Shown here piece by piece: positions 10,130 to 20,019 of a stretch of 64,000 nucleotides of DNA. The translations under genes were made by a program, and so were the position numbers. Position 1 is the first letter of the stretch. Each line of letters begins with the position of its first letter. Below the pieces are notes generated by a model. The model searched no databases. It saw only the letters and a list, made by a program, of their open reading frames with translations, and was not told where the DNA came from. The stretch comes from Fervidobacterium pennivorans (GTDB lineage: Bacteria; Thermotogota; Thermotogae; Thermotogales; Fervidobacteriaceae). The DNA is taken from NCBI RefSeq assembly GCF_001644665.1, contig NZ_CP011393.1, forward strand, positions 1 through 64,000, in the 5' to 3' direction.

Positions 10130-10501
10130 TTATTTACCTTTTTTCTTAATCCTGCTTGGTCTTGGACCTTTTCGTGTCCTTGCATTTGACCTGGTTCTTT
10201 GACCTCTTACTGGGAGCCCCAGTTTGTGCCTTAAGCCGCGGTAACATCCGATATCTATAAGCCTCTTGATATTTCTCATAATTTCTGTTCTCAATTCACC
10301 TTCGACCTTGTAGTTCTGCTGAATGAAAGATGAAATCTTGCTGATTTCGTCTTCTGTAAGGTCTTTAACTCTCTTTTCTGGATCCACACCTGTGTTCTTG
10401 CATATTTCAAGTGCCCTGGTCGGTCCTATCCCGTATATATATCTAAGTGCGATGTGAACCTTTTTGTTGCTCGGTATTTCAACACCAACGATACGAGCCA
10501 T
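10130..10501 (-). CDS. rpsM: 30S ribosomal protein S13
   Basis: 123 aa. A 30S head protein that contacts the P-site tRNA and the 50S subunit. Conserved [23 protein letters not shown] and [15 protein letters not shown] blocks and a basic tail are present. GGAGGGAGATTA precedes the start. Confidence 0.98.
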   Translation of the reverse strand: MARIVGVEIPSNKKVHIALRYIYGIGPTRALEICKNTGVDPEKRVKDLTEDEISKISSFIQQNYKVEGELRTEIMRNIKRLIDIGCYRGLRHKLGLPVRGQRTRSNARTRKGPRPSRIKKKGK

Positions 10502-10533
10502 TAATCTCCCTCCTCAGTAAATTTTCCACAATC

Positions 10534-10650
10534 TTATCCCTGTCTTTGGTTGTGTTTGGGGTTTACCTTACAAATAACATAAACTCTTCCTTTTCTTCTG
10601 ATAATCTTACAGTACTCGCATCTTTTTCCAACGGATGCTTTCACCTTCAT
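10534..10650 (-). CDS. rpmJ: 50S ribosomal protein L36
   Basis: 38 aa, found by reading the gap between infA and rpsM. The protein starts [19 protein letters not shown] and ends NPKHNQRQG. It carries the zinc-ribbon ligands of the C+ form (C11, C14, C27 and H32). AGGAGAGGTAACT lies upstream of the ATG. Position after infA and before rpsM is standard. Confidence 0.97.
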   Translation of the reverse strand: MKVKASVGKRCEYCKIIRRKGRVYVICKVNPKHNQRQG

Positions 10651-10693
10651 AGTTACCTCTCCTTTCGGAAAAATTTTTCTGTTTTATTGTTAT

Positions 10694-10957
10694 TTATTCT
10701 TCGTCATCAAGTATCTCTTCTTCGCCTTTAGCGTCTATCTTCTTTCGATAGACTATCCGACCACGTGTAAGGTCGTAAACTGTTAGCTCGACAACTACAC
10801 GGTCTCCTGGTACAAGTCTGATGAAGTTTTTTCGCATTTTTCCGGATACGTGTGCTAATACTTTGAACCCGTTGTCGAGTTGTACTCTGAACATAGCGTT
10901 AGGTAGTGCTTCAACTATTGTTCCTTCCATTCGTATGACGTCTTCCTTGTTTTTCAG
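10694..10957 (-). CDS. infA: Translation initiation factor IF-1, probable CTG start
   Basis: 87 aa. IF-1 binds the A site of the 30S subunit during initiation; it is a single S1/OB-fold, recognisable from [20 protein letters not shown] and [17 protein letters not shown]. The acidic tail [10 protein letters not shown] is an extension. The start is unusual. No ATG exists before codon 13 of the reading frame. The only upstream GTG (10966) lies inside the AGAGGTGA ribosome binding site. The codon with normal spacing is CTG at 10957-10955, giving [14 protein letters not shown]. An initiator CTG is rare; IF-type genes are known for non-standard start codons (infC uses AUU in E. coli). Confidence 0.9.
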   Translation of the reverse strand: MKNKEDVIRMEGTIVEALPNAMFRVQLDNGFKVLAHVSGKMRKNFIRLVPGDRVVVELTVYDLTRGRIVYRKKIDAKGEEEILDDEE

Positions 10958-11013
10958 AAAAATCACCTCTCAGCCTTACGAAACTTCCCACGGTTGTTAA
11001 ACAATTTACAGAT

Positions 11014-11763
11014 TTACAGAGTTGTCAATACCTCACAGCCGTTCTCGGTAATCACAACAGTGTGTTCAAAATGTGCCGCTCGTTTACCATCAACGGTAAC
11101 TACCGTCCAACCATCTTCCAAAACAACTACGTGCCAGCCGCCTTCAGTAACCATAGGTTCTATAGCAAGTGTCATTCCCGCCTTTAAAACTAAACCCGTT
11201 CCCGGTTTACCATAGTTTGGAACTTGTGGGTCTTCGTGGAGCTGTTTTCCTATGCCATGACCAACAAAGTCCCTAACAACGTTGAATCCATGGCTTTCCA
11301 CATAGCTTTGTATTTCGTAAGATAAATCTCCCAACCTCATTCCTGGTTTTATTAATTCTATCGCACGCATCAGGGATTGTTTAGTAACTTCAACAAGCTT
11401 TTGCCCAGTTTCATCTGTTACACCTACAATAAACGTAGCAGCACCGTCTCCATAGTATCCTTCGTATATTGCCCCAACATCTACCGAAACAATGTCACCT
11501 TTTTTGAAAACTTTACTTTTCAAAGGAAACCCGTGTATAACCTCTTTGTTTACTGAAACAGTCGTAATGTAGGGATATCCTCCGTAGCCTTTAAAAGCTG
11601 GTTTACAACGATGTTCTTTGATAACCTTTTCTGCCATCATTTCTATATCAAGTGCAGTTGCTCCCTCAAATACTATCTTCTTTGCTTCTTCGAGAACAGC
11701 AGCAACTGCACGTCCTGCGACTCTCATTTTTTCTATCTCTTGTTTGGTCTTAATTCTTATCAT
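11014..11763 (-). CDS. map: Methionine aminopeptidase type I
   Basis: 249 aa. Removes the initiator methionine from nascent proteins; a dinuclear-metal enzyme of the cytoplasm. Metal ligands are visible in VSVDVGAIYEGYYGDGAATF (two Asp), GHGIGKQLHE (His), AIEPMV (Glu) and FEHTVV (Glu). The start overlaps the end of adk by 4 bases. Its place between adk and infA in the spc/alpha region is standard. Confidence 0.97.
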   Translation of the reverse strand: MIRIKTKQEIEKMRVAGRAVAAVLEEAKKIVFEGATALDIEMMAEKVIKEHRCKPAFKGYGGYPYITTVSVNKEVIHGFPLKSKVFKKGDIVSVDVGAIYEGYYGDGAATFIVGVTDETGQKLVEVTKQSLMRAIELIKPGMRLGDLSYEIQSYVESHGFNVVRDFVGHGIGKQLHEDPQVPNYGKPGTGLVLKAGMTLAIEPMVTEGGWHVVVLEDGWTVVTVDGKRAAHFEHTVVITENGCEVLTTL

Positions 11764-12416
11764 TTCGTTTCGATACCACCCAATATATTAAACAACATTT
11801 TCATTACTTCTTCTACACTCTTTCTGCCATCTAAAGTAAAAAGTTTGTTTTGATTTCTATAATATTCGATTAACGGTGATGTTTTTTCGATATAGACTCT
11901 GTATCGGCTTCTAACAACCTCTTCCTTATCGTCTTCCCTTTGAATTAGTTGTCCACCACAATCATCGCAAATTCCATCTTGCTTTGGTGGTAGTGTAATC
12001 AAATTATAAACCTTACCACATTTAGAGCACACTCTTCTGGTTGAAATCCTTTGGACAACAGTTTCTTCATCAACTTCAAAGTATATAGCTCCATCCAATG
12101 TTTTACCCATAGCAGAAAGCATACTGTCTAATGCTTGAGCCTGGTTTAGCGTTCTCGGATATCCGTCCAGAATAAAACCATTTGCACAGTCTGGTTGCTT
12201 TAATCGCTCCTCAACCAATGCATTCGTTAGTTCGTCTGGCACTAGATTTCCGGAATTCACAATATTCTGCACTTTCTTTCCGAGTTCTGTGCCTTTTGCT
12301 ATCGCTTCTCTGAATATATCACCTGTTGAGATGTGTGGTATATTGTATTTTTCAACTAACCTTTTTGCATACGTTCCTTTTCCAGCCCCCGGAGGTCCCA
12401 AGAATACCAGGTTCAT
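11760..12416 (-). CDS. adk: Adenylate kinase, zinc-LID type
   Basis: 218 aa. Interconverts ATP + AMP and 2 ADP. The P-loop is GPPGAGKGTYA at residues 7-17, the AMP-binding region STGDIFREAI and DGYPRTLNQA follow, and the LID carries four cysteines (CSKCGKVY...CDDCG), a structural zinc site of the long form. GGTGGAG precedes the ATG. It directly follows secY, the usual secY-adk-map order. Confidence 0.98.
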   Translation of the reverse strand: MNLVFLGPPGAGKGTYAKRLVEKYNIPHISTGDIFREAIAKGTELGKKVQNIVNSGNLVPDELTNALVEERLKQPDCANGFILDGYPRTLNQAQALDSMLSAMGKTLDGAIYFEVDEETVVQRISTRRVCSKCGKVYNLITLPPKQDGICDDCGGQLIQREDDKEEVVRSRYRVYIEKTSPLIEYYRNQNKLFTLDGRKSVEEVMKMLFNILGGIETK

Positions 12417-12437
12417 ATCTCCACCTTCTTATTTTTC

Positions 12438-13724
12438 TTATCTTCTACCGGAAATTTTCCCTTTCTTCACAAAACCTTCGTAATTTCTCATTATGAGATG
12501 AGCTTCTATTTGCTGAGCTATATCAAGTGCCACACCAACAGCGATAAGTGCACTCGTTCCGCCCAGCCAGATATTGACTCTTGTTATGCCTTCAACAAGA
12601 TATGGAAGCAAGGAAATACCGACCAAGAAGATAGCACCTATAAACGTTACTCTGTTAAGCACGTATGTAATGTACTCTTCTGTAGGTCTTCCAGCTCTGA
12701 TACCAGGGATAAATCCGCCGTAGCGTTTGATATTTTCTGAAATGTCCTTTGGGTCGATGACTACAACGCTGTAGAAGTAAGTGAAGAAGAATATAAGCAG
12801 TGCGTAAGTTATTATCATAAGTGGGCTCTGCATGCTAAAAAGTTTGATTGCCCACTGTGCGCCTGTGATTTGTGCAATTGCTTCTGGAATACTAACTATC
12901 GCCCATGCAAAGATTATTGGGATAACTCCAGAGTGGTTGACTTTTATTGGCAGATACGTGCTCGTTCCACCGTATATCCTTCTTCCAACCATTCTTGTAG
13001 CGTATTCAATTTTGATTCTTCTTTCAGCTTGTTGGACGTAAATTATAGCAACAACCATGAATACCGCAACTGCGATAAGGAAAATCCAACCGAATATGTT
13101 GAGATTTCCAAGAACCGCATTCCTAAAGTATGCTGGATATCTTGCAACTATACCTGCAAAAATAAGGATACTTACACCGTTGCCAATACCTTTTTCGGTA
13201 ATCCTATCACCTATCCAAAGTAGGAACATCGTTCCAGCAACAAGAGATACCGTCGAGACAAATGAGAACAACCATTTGTTAACTGCTATTATTCCTTGAT
13301 AGCTATTAGCCAAGCCAAACGAAACAACAAATGACTGGAGTGCTGCAAGACCGATTGTTAGATTCTTCGTATAATGCTGGAATTTTTTCCTACCTTCCTC
13401 TCCTTCTTTGAGAAGCTCCTTGAGAGAAGGAATAATAGAAGCAAGAAGTTGCATAATAATTGATGCATTAATGTATGGCGTAACACTCATTGAGAATACG
13501 GAGAATCTGCTAAATGCACCTCCGGTAAAGACGTCATAAAAACTAAGAACACCACCGGCAAGGCCGGTGCCCTGCTTGGAAAGCGCCTCCCCCCAAGCTT
13601 TGATGTTTATACCCGGAACTGGAACGTAAATTCCCAACCTAAAGACAAGTAACATTAAAAATGTAAAGATAACCCTATCCCGCACCTCTGGAATCTTCAT
13701 CGCATTGCGCAGCGCTTTCCACAT
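12438..13724 (-). CDS. secY: Protein translocase subunit SecY
   Basis: 428 aa, ten predicted membrane helices. It forms the Sec protein-conducting channel. Family signatures include the GIYVPVPGI segment near the N terminus, the plug region GVLSFYDVFTGGA, and SVTPYINASIIMQLLASIIP. Cytoplasmic basic loops are conserved. AGAGGTGATTTAATA lies upstream. Adjacent to rplO (2 bases apart) and adk. Confidence 0.98.
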   Translation of the reverse strand: MWKALRNAMKIPEVRDRVIFTFLMLLVFRLGIYVPVPGINIKAWGEALSKQGTGLAGGVLSFYDVFTGGAFSRFSVFSMSVTPYINASIIMQLLASIIPSLKELLKEGEEGRKKFQHYTKNLTIGLAALQSFVVSFGLANSYQGIIAVNKWLFSFVSTVSLVAGTMFLLWIGDRITEKGIGNGVSILIFAGIVARYPAYFRNAVLGNLNIFGWIFLIAVAVFMVVAIIYVQQAERRIKIEYATRMVGRRIYGGTSTYLPIKVNHSGVIPIIFAWAIVSIPEAIAQITGAQWAIKLFSMQSPLMIITYALLIFFFTYFYSVVVIDPKDISENIKRYGGFIPGIRAGRPTEEYITYVLNRVTFIGAIFLVGISLLPYLVEGITRVNIWLGGTSALIAVGVALDIAQQIEAHLIMRNYEGFVKKGKISGRR

Positions 13725-13726
13725 TA

Positions 13727-14182
13727 TTAAATCACCTCTATTTTACCGCCGACTTTTTCTATCTTCTCTTTCGCCTTTTCACTAAATTTGTGCGCCTTAA
13801 CTACGAGTGGCTTTGTTATTTCTCCTCTGGCAAGTATCTTAACACCATCATAAATTTTGTTAATTATACCTTTCTCCAAAAGAACTTCTGGAGTCACTAC
13901 ATCGTTGCTTTCGAATTTTTCCTCAAGTGTATCAAGGTTAACGACAGCATAGATTTTCTTTGTGAAGTTCTTAAATCCGAATTTTGGAAGTCTTCTGTGT
14001 AATGGTGTCTGTCCACCTTCCATCCATGGACTGACCTTACCTGTTCCTCTTGCTTTTTGTCCTTTGTGACCTCTACCTGCAGTTTTTCCTTTTCCGGAAC
14101 CTTGACCTCTTCCAACCCGTTTGAACTTTTTGTTTGAACCAGGAGTTGGTCTAAGCTGGTCTATAGTAAGAATTTCAGGCAT
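13727..14182 (-). CDS. rplO: 50S ribosomal protein L15
   Basis: 151 aa. Late-assembly large-subunit protein. Recognised from the Gly/Lys/Arg-rich N-terminal extension ([20 protein letters not shown]) and [14 protein letters not shown]-like [18 protein letters not shown] block. Standard place between rpmD and secY. Confidence 0.98.
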   Translation of the reverse strand: MPEILTIDQLRPTPGSNKKFKRVGRGQGSGKGKTAGRGHKGQKARGTGKVSPWMEGGQTPLHRRLPKFGFKNFTKKIYAVVNLDTLEEKFESNDVVTPEVLLEKGIINKIYDGVKILARGEITKPLVVKAHKFSEKAKEKIEKVGGKIEVI

Positions 14183-14202
14183 TTCTAATTCCCTCCTTAT
14201 TA

Positions 14203-14388
14203 TTATTCTTCAATCTCTTCAACCTTAAGAAGGTGCTTTACTTTTTCGACCATACCTCTAATCTGTGGTGTGTCGTTCTTAATTACAGTCTGGTGCATCT
14301 TCCTCAGACCAAGTCTTCTGACAGTATCTTTTTGGTCGTATTTGTATCCAATTGGACTTCTTACTAGCGTAATCTTCAATTTCTTCAT
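14203..14388 (-). CDS. rpmD: 50S ribosomal protein L30
   Basis: 61 aa, the normal short bacterial form. [20 protein letters not shown] and [14 protein letters not shown] identify it. Four bases separate the start from the rpsE stop, typical of the spc operon. Confidence 0.97.
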   Translation of the reverse strand: MKKLKITLVRSPIGYKYDQKDTVRRLGLRKMHQTVIKNDTPQIRGMVEKVKHLLKVEEIEE

Positions 14389-14391
14389 ATC

Positions 14392-14922
14392 TTAGCCCTC
14401 CTTTTTGACTCCACGAACTACTTGAGCAGGGGTTATATCTCTTAGTGCTGCTATCTTTTCAATTGGATAGAGGTTCTTTATTCCGTTTATAGTTGCCTGA
14501 GCCATTACAACTGGGTTTGTTGACCCCATTGCTTTGGTTAGAACGTTTTGAACACCTGCTAATTCAAGAATAGCACGAACTGTACCATTTGCGATGATAC
14601 CGGTACCAGGTGCAGCGGGTTTCATGAGTATCTTTGCTGCATCCTGCTTGCCAACGACTTCGTGTGGTATTGTTCCTTTTACAACAGGTACTTCTATCAT
14701 GTTTCTTCTTGCACTTACAAGGGCTTTTCTAATAGCATCGGGCACTTCTCTTGCCTTTCCAACCCCAACGCCAACTTTACCGTCCCTGTTGCCAACAACA
14801 GCGAGGACTCTGAACGAAAGGTTTTTACCACCTTTTGTAACCTTTGTTGTCCTTCTAATCTCTATTATCCTTTCCTCAAATGTTTCGGCAGACTGTTTTA
14901 TCTTTTCTGTAATTTCTGACAC
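14392..14922 (-). CDS. rpsE: 30S ribosomal protein S5
   Basis: 176 aa. Sits at the mRNA entry site; contributes to fidelity. Contains [20 protein letters not shown] and the [18 protein letters not shown] block. The start is taken at GTG 14922 (VSEITEK), 8 bases after GGAGG; the in-frame GTG at 14931 belongs to the GGAGGTG site itself and is unlikely to be the initiator. Confidence 0.97.
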   Translation of the reverse strand: MSEITEKIKQSAETFEERIIEIRRTTKVTKGGKNLSFRVLAVVGNRDGKVGVGVGKAREVPDAIRKALVSARRNMIEVPVVKGTIPHEVVGKQDAAKILMKPAAPGTGIIANGTVRAILELAGVQNVLTKAMGSTNPVVMAQATINGIKNLYPIEKIAALRDITPAQVVRGVKKEG

Positions 14923-14947
14923 TGTAAGCACCTCCTAACCTACACAA

Positions 14948-15316
14948 TTAGAATTTCAGTCCAGCTTCTCTTGCAGCATCCGCAAGAGCTTTAATTCTTC
15001 CGTGGTATTTAAATCCGCCACGGTCAAAAACAACGGTAGTGATACCCTTTGCCAATGCTCTTTCTGCAATGATTTTTCCTACCTCTTTAGCTGCTGCAAC
15101 ATTCCAAGTCTTTTTAACTCTTTCTTTTATGTCTTTTTCAACCGTGGATGCTGCGACAAGTGTTCTTCCAACAGTGTCATCTATTATCTGTGCGTAGATG
15201 TGCTTTTCGCTTCTGTAGACGGCGAGTCTCGGTCTCTCAGGTGTTCCAAATATTTTTTTCCTTATTCTTCTATGCCTGACAAGCCTCAATTTCTTGCGGT
15301 CTTCTCTCTTAATCAC
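14948..15316 (-). CDS. rplR: 50S ribosomal protein L18
   Basis: 122 aa. Binds 5S rRNA in the central protuberance. Typical [20 protein letters not shown] and [31 protein letters not shown] blocks. A GTG start follows AAGGGGGTATAAAAC. Confidence 0.98.
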   Translation of the reverse strand: MIKREDRKKLRLVRHRRIRKKIFGTPERPRLAVYRSEKHIYAQIIDDTVGRTLVAASTVEKDIKERVKKTWNVAAAKEVGKIIAERALAKGITTVVFDRGGFKYHGRIKALADAAREAGLKF

Positions 15317-15329
15317 GTTTTATACCCCC

Positions 15330-15884
15330 TTATGCTTTCTTTCCTTCTTTGAGTCTGATAACTTCGTCTACGTATTTAATACCTTTTCCACTGTATGGGT
15401 TGGGTTCTCTCCATCTTCTAATATCCGCTGCGAATTGTCCTACCCTTTGCTTGTCGATTCCACTAACGATGATTTTGTTCGGTGCTGGCACTTCTACTTT
15501 TACATCTGCTGGTATATCCATTTCAACTGGATGAGCATATCCAAGGTTCATGATAAGCTTGTTACCTTGGAGTTGTGCCCTGTATCCAACACCAACGATT
15601 TCAAGTTCTTTCTTGAATCCTTCTGTAACGCCAATTACCATGTTTCTTACTAGTCTCCAGTATGTTCCAACCATAGCTTTAAATTTCTTTTCGTCTGCTT
15701 TTCTTTTTGCAACATCAAGGTTTGGGGAAAACCACACTTCGTTACCTTCTACCTTGATATTCACATATGGATGAGTAGCAAGTTTCAACTCGCCTTTTGG
15801 ACCCTTAACCTTTATTTCAGAGTCGGTGATTGTTAACTGAACGTTCGATGGAAGTACGACAGGTTTTTTCGCAATACGAGACAT
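15330..15884 (-). CDS. rplF: 50S ribosomal protein L6
   Basis: 184 aa. Near the factor-binding centre of the 50S subunit. MSRIAKKPVVLP, GVTEGFKKELEIVGVGYRAQ and PNPYSGKGIKYVDE are the signature blocks. GGAGGTGCAACCAC precedes the ATG. Confidence 0.98.
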   Translation of the reverse strand: MSRIAKKPVVLPSNVQLTITDSEIKVKGPKGELKLATHPYVNIKVEGNEVWFSPNLDVAKRKADEKKFKAMVGTYWRLVRNMVIGVTEGFKKELEIVGVGYRAQLQGNKLIMNLGYAHPVEMDIPADVKVEVPAPNKIIVSGIDKQRVGQFAADIRRWREPNPYSGKGIKYVDEVIRLKEGKKA

Positions 15885-15898
15885 GTGGTTGCACCTCC

Positions 15899-16303
15899 TT
15901 ACCAGATGTAGGCGATAACTTCTCCACCGACTCCAAGTTCAGCCGCTTCCTTGTCGGTGAGCACACCTTTGGATGTTGAGAGAATAGCTATTCCTAATCC
16001 ATTCTTAACTCTTGGGAGGTTTGCTTTACCAACGTAAATCCTTCTCCCAGGTTTAGAAACACGCACAATCCCGTGAATTACTCTTTCTCTGTTCTTTCTT
16101 GAACCTTTGTATTTCATTTGAATTCTGAGTATCCCTTGTTTACCGTCTTCAATATACGTGTACCCTTTTATGAATCCCTCTCTTACAAGAATATCAGCTA
16201 TCGCTTTTTTGAGGTTAGAAGCAGGAACATCTACTTGGTCTTTGAAAACAAGGTTCGCATTTCTTATTCTTGTAAGCATGTCAGCTATTGGGTCGCTCCA
16301 CAC
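15899..16303 (-). CDS. rpsH: 30S ribosomal protein S8
   Basis: 134 aa. Central-domain 16S rRNA binder and, in E. coli, the spc-operon repressor. The start is GTG 16303 ([17 protein letters not shown]), set by GGAGGTG at the right distance; the upstream ATG at 16327 would add eight residues that the family lacks and overlaps the binding site. The C terminus [11 protein letters not shown] is the family signature. Confidence 0.97.
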   Translation of the reverse strand: MWSDPIADMLTRIRNANLVFKDQVDVPASNLKKAIADILVREGFIKGYTYIEDGKQGILRIQMKYKGSRKNRERVIHGIVRVSKPGRRIYVGKANLPRVKNGLGIAILSTSKGVLTDKEAAELGVGGEVIAYIW

Positions 16304-16320
16304 GGTTAACACCTCCATGA

Positions 16321-16506
16321 TTACCAACTTGCTTTCCTAACGCCCGGGAGTTTTCCCTCGTTAGCGAGTCTTCTAAAGCAAACTCTGCATATTCCGAATT
16401 CTCTGTAAACTGAGTGAACCCTTCCACAGATATGGCATCTTGTGTATTCTCTAACTTTGTACTTTTTTGGCTTCTTCCATCTTTCAACCATTGATTTTTT
16501 TGCCAT
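16321..16506 (-). CDS. rpsN: 30S ribosomal protein S14, zinc-binding short form (type Z)
   Basis: 61 aa. Four cysteines in two CxxC pairs (CHICGRVH and CRVCFRR) mark the zinc-dependent short form. [10 protein letters not shown] starts it. Standard position between rplE and rpsH. GGAGGGAATATTAA precedes the ATG. Confidence 0.98.
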   Translation of the reverse strand: MAKKSMVERWKKPKKYKVREYTRCHICGRVHSVYREFGICRVCFRRLANEGKLPGVRKASW

Positions 16507-16531
16507 TTAATATTCCCTCCTCATGATTATC

Positions 16532-17086
16532 TTACTGCTTTCTGAATGGGAAGCCAAGCAATTCCAAAAGCCTTCTTGCTTCCTCGTCTCTCTTCGCCGT
16601 TGTAACAATTATGATATCCATACCTTGGATTCTTTTAATCTGGTCTGGTGAAATTTCCGGGAAGACGAGTTGTTCTGTTAAACCAAAGCTGTAATTTCCT
16701 TTTCCGTCAAACGAATTTGGATTAAGTCCTCTGAAGTCCCTAACTTTTGGAAGAACAAGGTTGACGAGCTTGTAAACAAAATTGTACATCCTTGGTCCCC
16801 TGAGCGTTACCTTAACACCAATTGTCATGCCTTTTCTGATTTTGAAGTTGGATATACTTTTCTTTGCCCTCGTAATGAGAGGCTTTTGACCTGTAATCAA
16901 TGCAAGCTCTCTTGCGTGCGCTTCAATGATTTCTTTATTTCTCGCACCTTCTCCAACACCCATGTTAATTACAACTTTAACTAGTCTTGGAACCTCATGG
17001 ATATTTTTGTAACCAAATTCTTTCATTAATGTCGGTACCACTTCATTAAGGTATTTATCTTTCAGCGGTACGTATTCGTAGGCCAT
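16532..17086 (-). CDS. rplE: 50S ribosomal protein L5
   Basis: 184 aa. 5S rRNA-binding protein of the central protuberance. Recognised from [34 protein letters not shown] and [30 protein letters not shown] precedes the ATG. Confidence 0.98.
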   Translation of the reverse strand: MAYEYVPLKDKYLNEVVPTLMKEFGYKNIHEVPRLVKVVINMGVGEGARNKEIIEAHARELALITGQKPLITRAKKSISNFKIRKGMTIGVKVTLRGPRMYNFVYKLVNLVLPKVRDFRGLNPNSFDGKGNYSFGLTEQLVFPEISPDQIKRIQGMDIIIVTTAKRDEEARRLLELLGFPFRKQ

Positions 17087-17099
17087 TTTTTACTCCTCC

Positions 17100-17423
17100 T
17101 TACTTCTTATCTATGATTTCTCCGCATTTCTTGCAAAATCTCACCTTTGAACCGTCTTCGAGCACTTTAAACCCAACTCTTGTTGGTTTATCGCAGCTTG
17201 GACATACGAGCATAACTTTTGACCAGTAAAGCGGGGATTCTTTCTCGATAATTCCGCCCTGTCTCAGTTGTCCGGTAGGTCTTTGGTGTCTCTTTACAAC
17301 GTTTACTCCTCTGACAAGAATCTTCTGTTCCTTTGGGAGAACTTGTATAACTTCTCCTCTTTTACCTTTGTCTCTTCCAGAAATAACTTGAACTGTATCA
17401 CCTTTTTTAATCTTCTGTGCCAT
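17100..17423 (-). CDS. rplX: 50S ribosomal protein L24 with C-terminal zinc-ribbon-like cysteines
   Basis: 107 aa. Early assembly protein; the KOW motif ([20 protein letters not shown]) is at residues 6-25. Two CxxC pairs near the C terminus (CPSCDKP and CKKCGEI) suggest a metal-binding ribbon, as found in some bacterial L24 proteins. Follows rplN in the usual order. Confidence 0.97.
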   Translation of the reverse strand: MAQKIKKGDTVQVISGRDKGKRGEVIQVLPKEQKILVRGVNVVKRHQRPTGQLRQGGIIEKESPLYWSKVMLVCPSCDKPTRVGFKVLEDGSKVRFCKKCGEIIDKK

Positions 17424-17436
17424 CGATTACCACCCC

Positions 17437-17805
17437 TTACCATACTTCTGGAGCAAGAGATACGATTTTCATGAATCCTTTTTCTCTCAGTTCCCTTGCC
17501 ACTGGTCCAAAGACACGTGTTCCCTTTGGTTGATTAAACTTATCAAGCACTACAGCTGCATTGTCATCAAATCTTATGTAACTTCCATCTGGTCTTCTAA
17601 TTTCTTTTCTTGTCCTCACGATAACTGCTTTTACAACATCGCCCTTCTTAATATCTGTGTTTGGTACAGCTTCCCTAACGCTGCAAACCACAATGTCACC
17701 AACTGTTCCATACTTCTTGTGAGAACCTCCAAGCACTCTTATAACTCTTAAAACCTTAGCACCAGAATTGTCCGCTGCTACGAGGTAGCTTTCGTTCTGT
17801 ATCAT
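17437..17805 (-). CDS. rplN: 50S ribosomal protein L14
   Basis: 122 aa. Subunit-interface protein that binds the silencing factor RsfS in other bacteria. [17 protein letters not shown] and [20 protein letters not shown] are diagnostic. Overlaps the rpsQ stop by 4 bases. Confidence 0.98.
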   Translation of the reverse strand: MIQNESYLVAADNSGAKVLRVIRVLGGSHKKYGTVGDIVVCSVREAVPNTDIKKGDVVKAVIVRTRKEIRRPDGSYIRFDDNAAVVLDKFNQPKGTRVFGPVARELREKGFMKIVSLAPEVW

Positions 17806-18110
17806 TGTTCACTACCCCCTTCAAGTAGTTCCGTGTCTAATACCTCTGCCTCAGGCGTTTCTCCAAGTCTTGAACGTTCAACGATTCTTACAACGACCCA
17901 TCTTTTCAATTTGCTGAGAGGTCTTGATTCTTCAATTTCGACAATGTCTCCAATCCTACAAGCGTTGTTCTCATCGTGAGCGTAGAATTTCTTAGATCTT
18001 TTCACATATTTTCCAAACTTTGGATGTTTAACAAGTCTTTCCACTTTAACAGTTACAGTCTTATCCATTTTATCGCTAACAACAACTCCGATGAATCTTT
18101 TCTTAGGCAT
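17802..18110 (-). CDS. rpsQ: 30S ribosomal protein S17 with extended C terminus
   Basis: 102 aa, longer than the usual 80-90 because of an acidic tail (about residues 82-102). OB-fold primary 16S rRNA binder. [16 protein letters not shown] and the [17 protein letters not shown] block identify it. Overlaps rplN by 4 bases, implying translational coupling. Confidence 0.97.
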   Translation of the reverse strand: MPKKRFIGVVVSDKMDKTVTVKVERLVKHPKFGKYVKRSKKFYAHDENNACRIGDIVEIEESRPLSKLKRWVVVRIVERSRLGETPEAEVLDTELLEGGSEQ

Positions 18111-18115
18111 GTGGA

Positions 18116-18316
18116 TTACCTCCTTATACCAAGTTCACGTTCGCGAAGGATTGTTTTGATTCGTGCAATGTCCCTTTTGGTTTTTTGAATCAAGCTGAAG
18201 TCCCTAAGTTCTCCCATCGCGTTTTGGAATCTCAAGTTCATAAGTGTTCTTTTCTTTTCCTCTAAAAGCTTTAACAATTCTTCATTGCTCATATTTCTAA
18301 TTTCCACAGGCTTCAT
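18116..18316 (-). CDS. rpmC: 50S ribosomal protein L29
   Basis: 66 aa, two helices; near the tunnel exit next to L23. [20 protein letters not shown] and NLRFQ...[11 protein letters not shown] fit the family. Overlaps the rplP stop by 4 bases. Confidence 0.97.
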   Translation of the reverse strand: MKPVEIRNMSNEELLKLLEEKKRTLMNLRFQNAMGELRDFSLIQKTKRDIARIKTILRERELGIRR

Positions 18317-18741
18317 ACTGCTTCACCACCTATGTGATGTCTCGTAACTATCTTTGTCTTTATCGGAAGTTTTGTTGCCGCGTATTCGAGCGCTTTGATA
18401 GCTGTTTCTTCGTCCACACCACCGATTTCAAACATTACCTTTCCCGGTTTTACTACAGCAACCCAACCTTCAACGTTACCCTTACCTTTTCCGAGTTTTG
18501 TTTCAGGTGGATGTTTCGTGTAGGACTTGTCTGGGAATATCTTTATCCACAGTTTTCCTTCCTTTTTGAGAGTCCTTGTTATCGCCAACCTGCAAGCTTC
18601 TATCTGTTGTGCTGTAATCCAAGCTGGTTCTAATGCTTTAAGGCCGTATTCACCAAAAACAACCAATGCTCCACCTTTTGCATCGCCTTTTGTTCGGCCT
18701 CTTTGCTGTTTTCTGTATTTTACTCTTTTCGGCATCAACAT
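18313..18741 (-). CDS. rplP: 50S ribosomal protein L16
   Basis: 142 aa. Helps position the A-site t[39 protein letters not shown] and RMGKGKG-like [17 protein letters not shown] are present. Two ATGs lie six bases apart (MLM); the first is used. AAGGAGGTTAGC precedes it. Confidence 0.97.
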   Translation of the reverse strand: MLMPKRVKYRKQQRGRTKGDAKGGALVVFGEYGLKALEPAWITAQQIEACRLAITRTLKKEGKLWIKIFPDKSYTKHPPETKLGKGKGNVEGWVAVVKPGKVMFEIGGVDEETAIKALEYAATKLPIKTKIVTRHHIGGEAV

Positions 18742-18814
18742 GGTTTTGCTAACCTCCTTTTACACTATCGTGTCACGTTCTCGAGTCGATAAGTTCTAAA
18801 AAATCATTTTTGCG

Positions 18815-19444
18815 TTATATATTCGCGTCGCCTTTGTATATCCAAACTTTCACACCTATGGTTCCATATTTTGTTTCCGCTCTGGCTGTAGAGTAATCTA
18901 TAATAGCTCTAAGCGTCTGGAGTGGGAGTCTTCCCTTCAAATACCACTCAGTTCTTGCAATTTCAGCACCTGCCAACCTACCAGAGACCATTATCTTTAT
19001 TCCCTTTGCTCCTCTTCTCATTGCAGCAGCGATTGCTCTTTTCATGACAATCTTGTAGGAAGCCCTCTTCTCAATTTTCTGTGCAATGGATTCTGCTACG
19101 AGTGTTGCCTCAGTCTCAGGCGTTTTTACTTCGACTATGTCAACACCAAACTTCCTGTTAAATTTGCTCTCGAGTGATTGTCTGAGTTCTGTTATGCCAG
19201 CACCTTTTCTTCCGATGAGAATTCCAGGTCTTGCTGCATGGATAGTGACCAATACTCTTTCAGCATCTGGTCTTTGGATAAATACTCTTGCAATACCTGC
19301 TTGGTTGTATGTTTTCTTTATGAAGTCCCTGATGGCTTCGTCTTCGAGTAAGTATTCACTGTATTTTTTCTCATTGAACCACTGTGCGTCCCATTCTGCC
19401 GTTAATCCGAGCCTAAAACCCTTTGGATGAACTTTTTGACCCAC
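18815..19444 (-). CDS. rpsC: 30S ribosomal protein S3
   Basis: 209 aa. Lines the mRNA entry tunnel. [13 protein letters not shown] start, KH domain with [13 protein letters not shown], and the C-terminal [14 protein letters not shown] block. A 73-base gap follows before rplP with no obvious signal. Confidence 0.98.
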   Translation of the reverse strand: MGQKVHPKGFRLGLTAEWDAQWFNEKKYSEYLLEDEAIRDFIKKTYNQAGIARVFIQRPDAERVLVTIHAARPGILIGRKGAGITELRQSLESKFNRKFGVDIVEVKTPETEATLVAESIAQKIEKRASYKIVMKRAIAAAMRRGAKGIKIMVSGRLAGAEIARTEWYLKGRLPLQTLRAIIDYSTARAETKYGTIGVKVWIYKGDANI

Positions 19445-19473
19445 CTATATCACCTCACAAGCATGTTTTTGTA

Positions 19474-19923
19474 TTATTTTGCATTTTCTTTGTATTCTTT
19501 TTCTTTTTCCCTGTCTCTAACAACAACAGTTATATGGGACATCCTTTTCTGAATGATGTCCGCTCTTCCTCTACCGCGTGGCCAAACTCTCTTCATTCTT
19601 GGTCCGTCGTTTACGTAGCATTCGGCAACATAAAGGTTGTCTTCGGAAAGTCCAAAGTTATTCGTTGCATTCGCTACTGCAGATTTTAGCACATTGTACA
19701 CGATTCGTGCAGCCTTTTTAGGCGAAAATTCAAGAATTGTATACGCTTCTGAAACATTTTTACCCCTTATGGAGTTAACAACAGCTCTTGCCTTCCTAGG
19801 AGATATGCGCACGAACCTTGCAACAGCACGTGCTTCATATTTTGGTAACGTTGCGAGAACCTCTTTACGTTTCGCATGGAACTTGGACCTTTTGAGTCCT
19901 TCTCGTTTGACGATGGGTTGCAT
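19474..19923 (-). CDS. rplV: 50S ribosomal protein L22 with N- and C-terminal extensions
   Basis: 149 aa, against about 110 in many bacteria: a basic N-terminal extension (about 30 residues) and a charged C-terminal tail. L22 lines the exit tunnel. The core is [19 protein letters not shown] and the C-terminal [19 protein letters not shown]-type block. GAGGAGGGAGTATATA precedes the ATG. It should follow rpsS directly in an S10 operon but here the IS110-type element lies between them, so expression of this and the following genes needs readthrough of about 1.5 kb or a local promoter. Confidence 0.97.
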   Translation of the reverse strand: MQPIVKREGLKRSKFHAKRKEVLATLPKYEARAVARFVRISPRKARAVVNSIRGKNVSEAYTILEFSPKKAARIVYNVLKSAVANATNNFGLSEDNLYVAECYVNDGPRMKRVWPRGRGRADIIQKRMSHITVVVRDREKEKEYKENAK

Positions 19924-20019
19924 TATATACTCCCTCCTCGTATAATAAGTTCGGTAAAAATTAAAATTGGTCTTTGAAAATTGAATGCATATTTTTTAAC
20001 ACCTCTGGTAAAATAGTTT

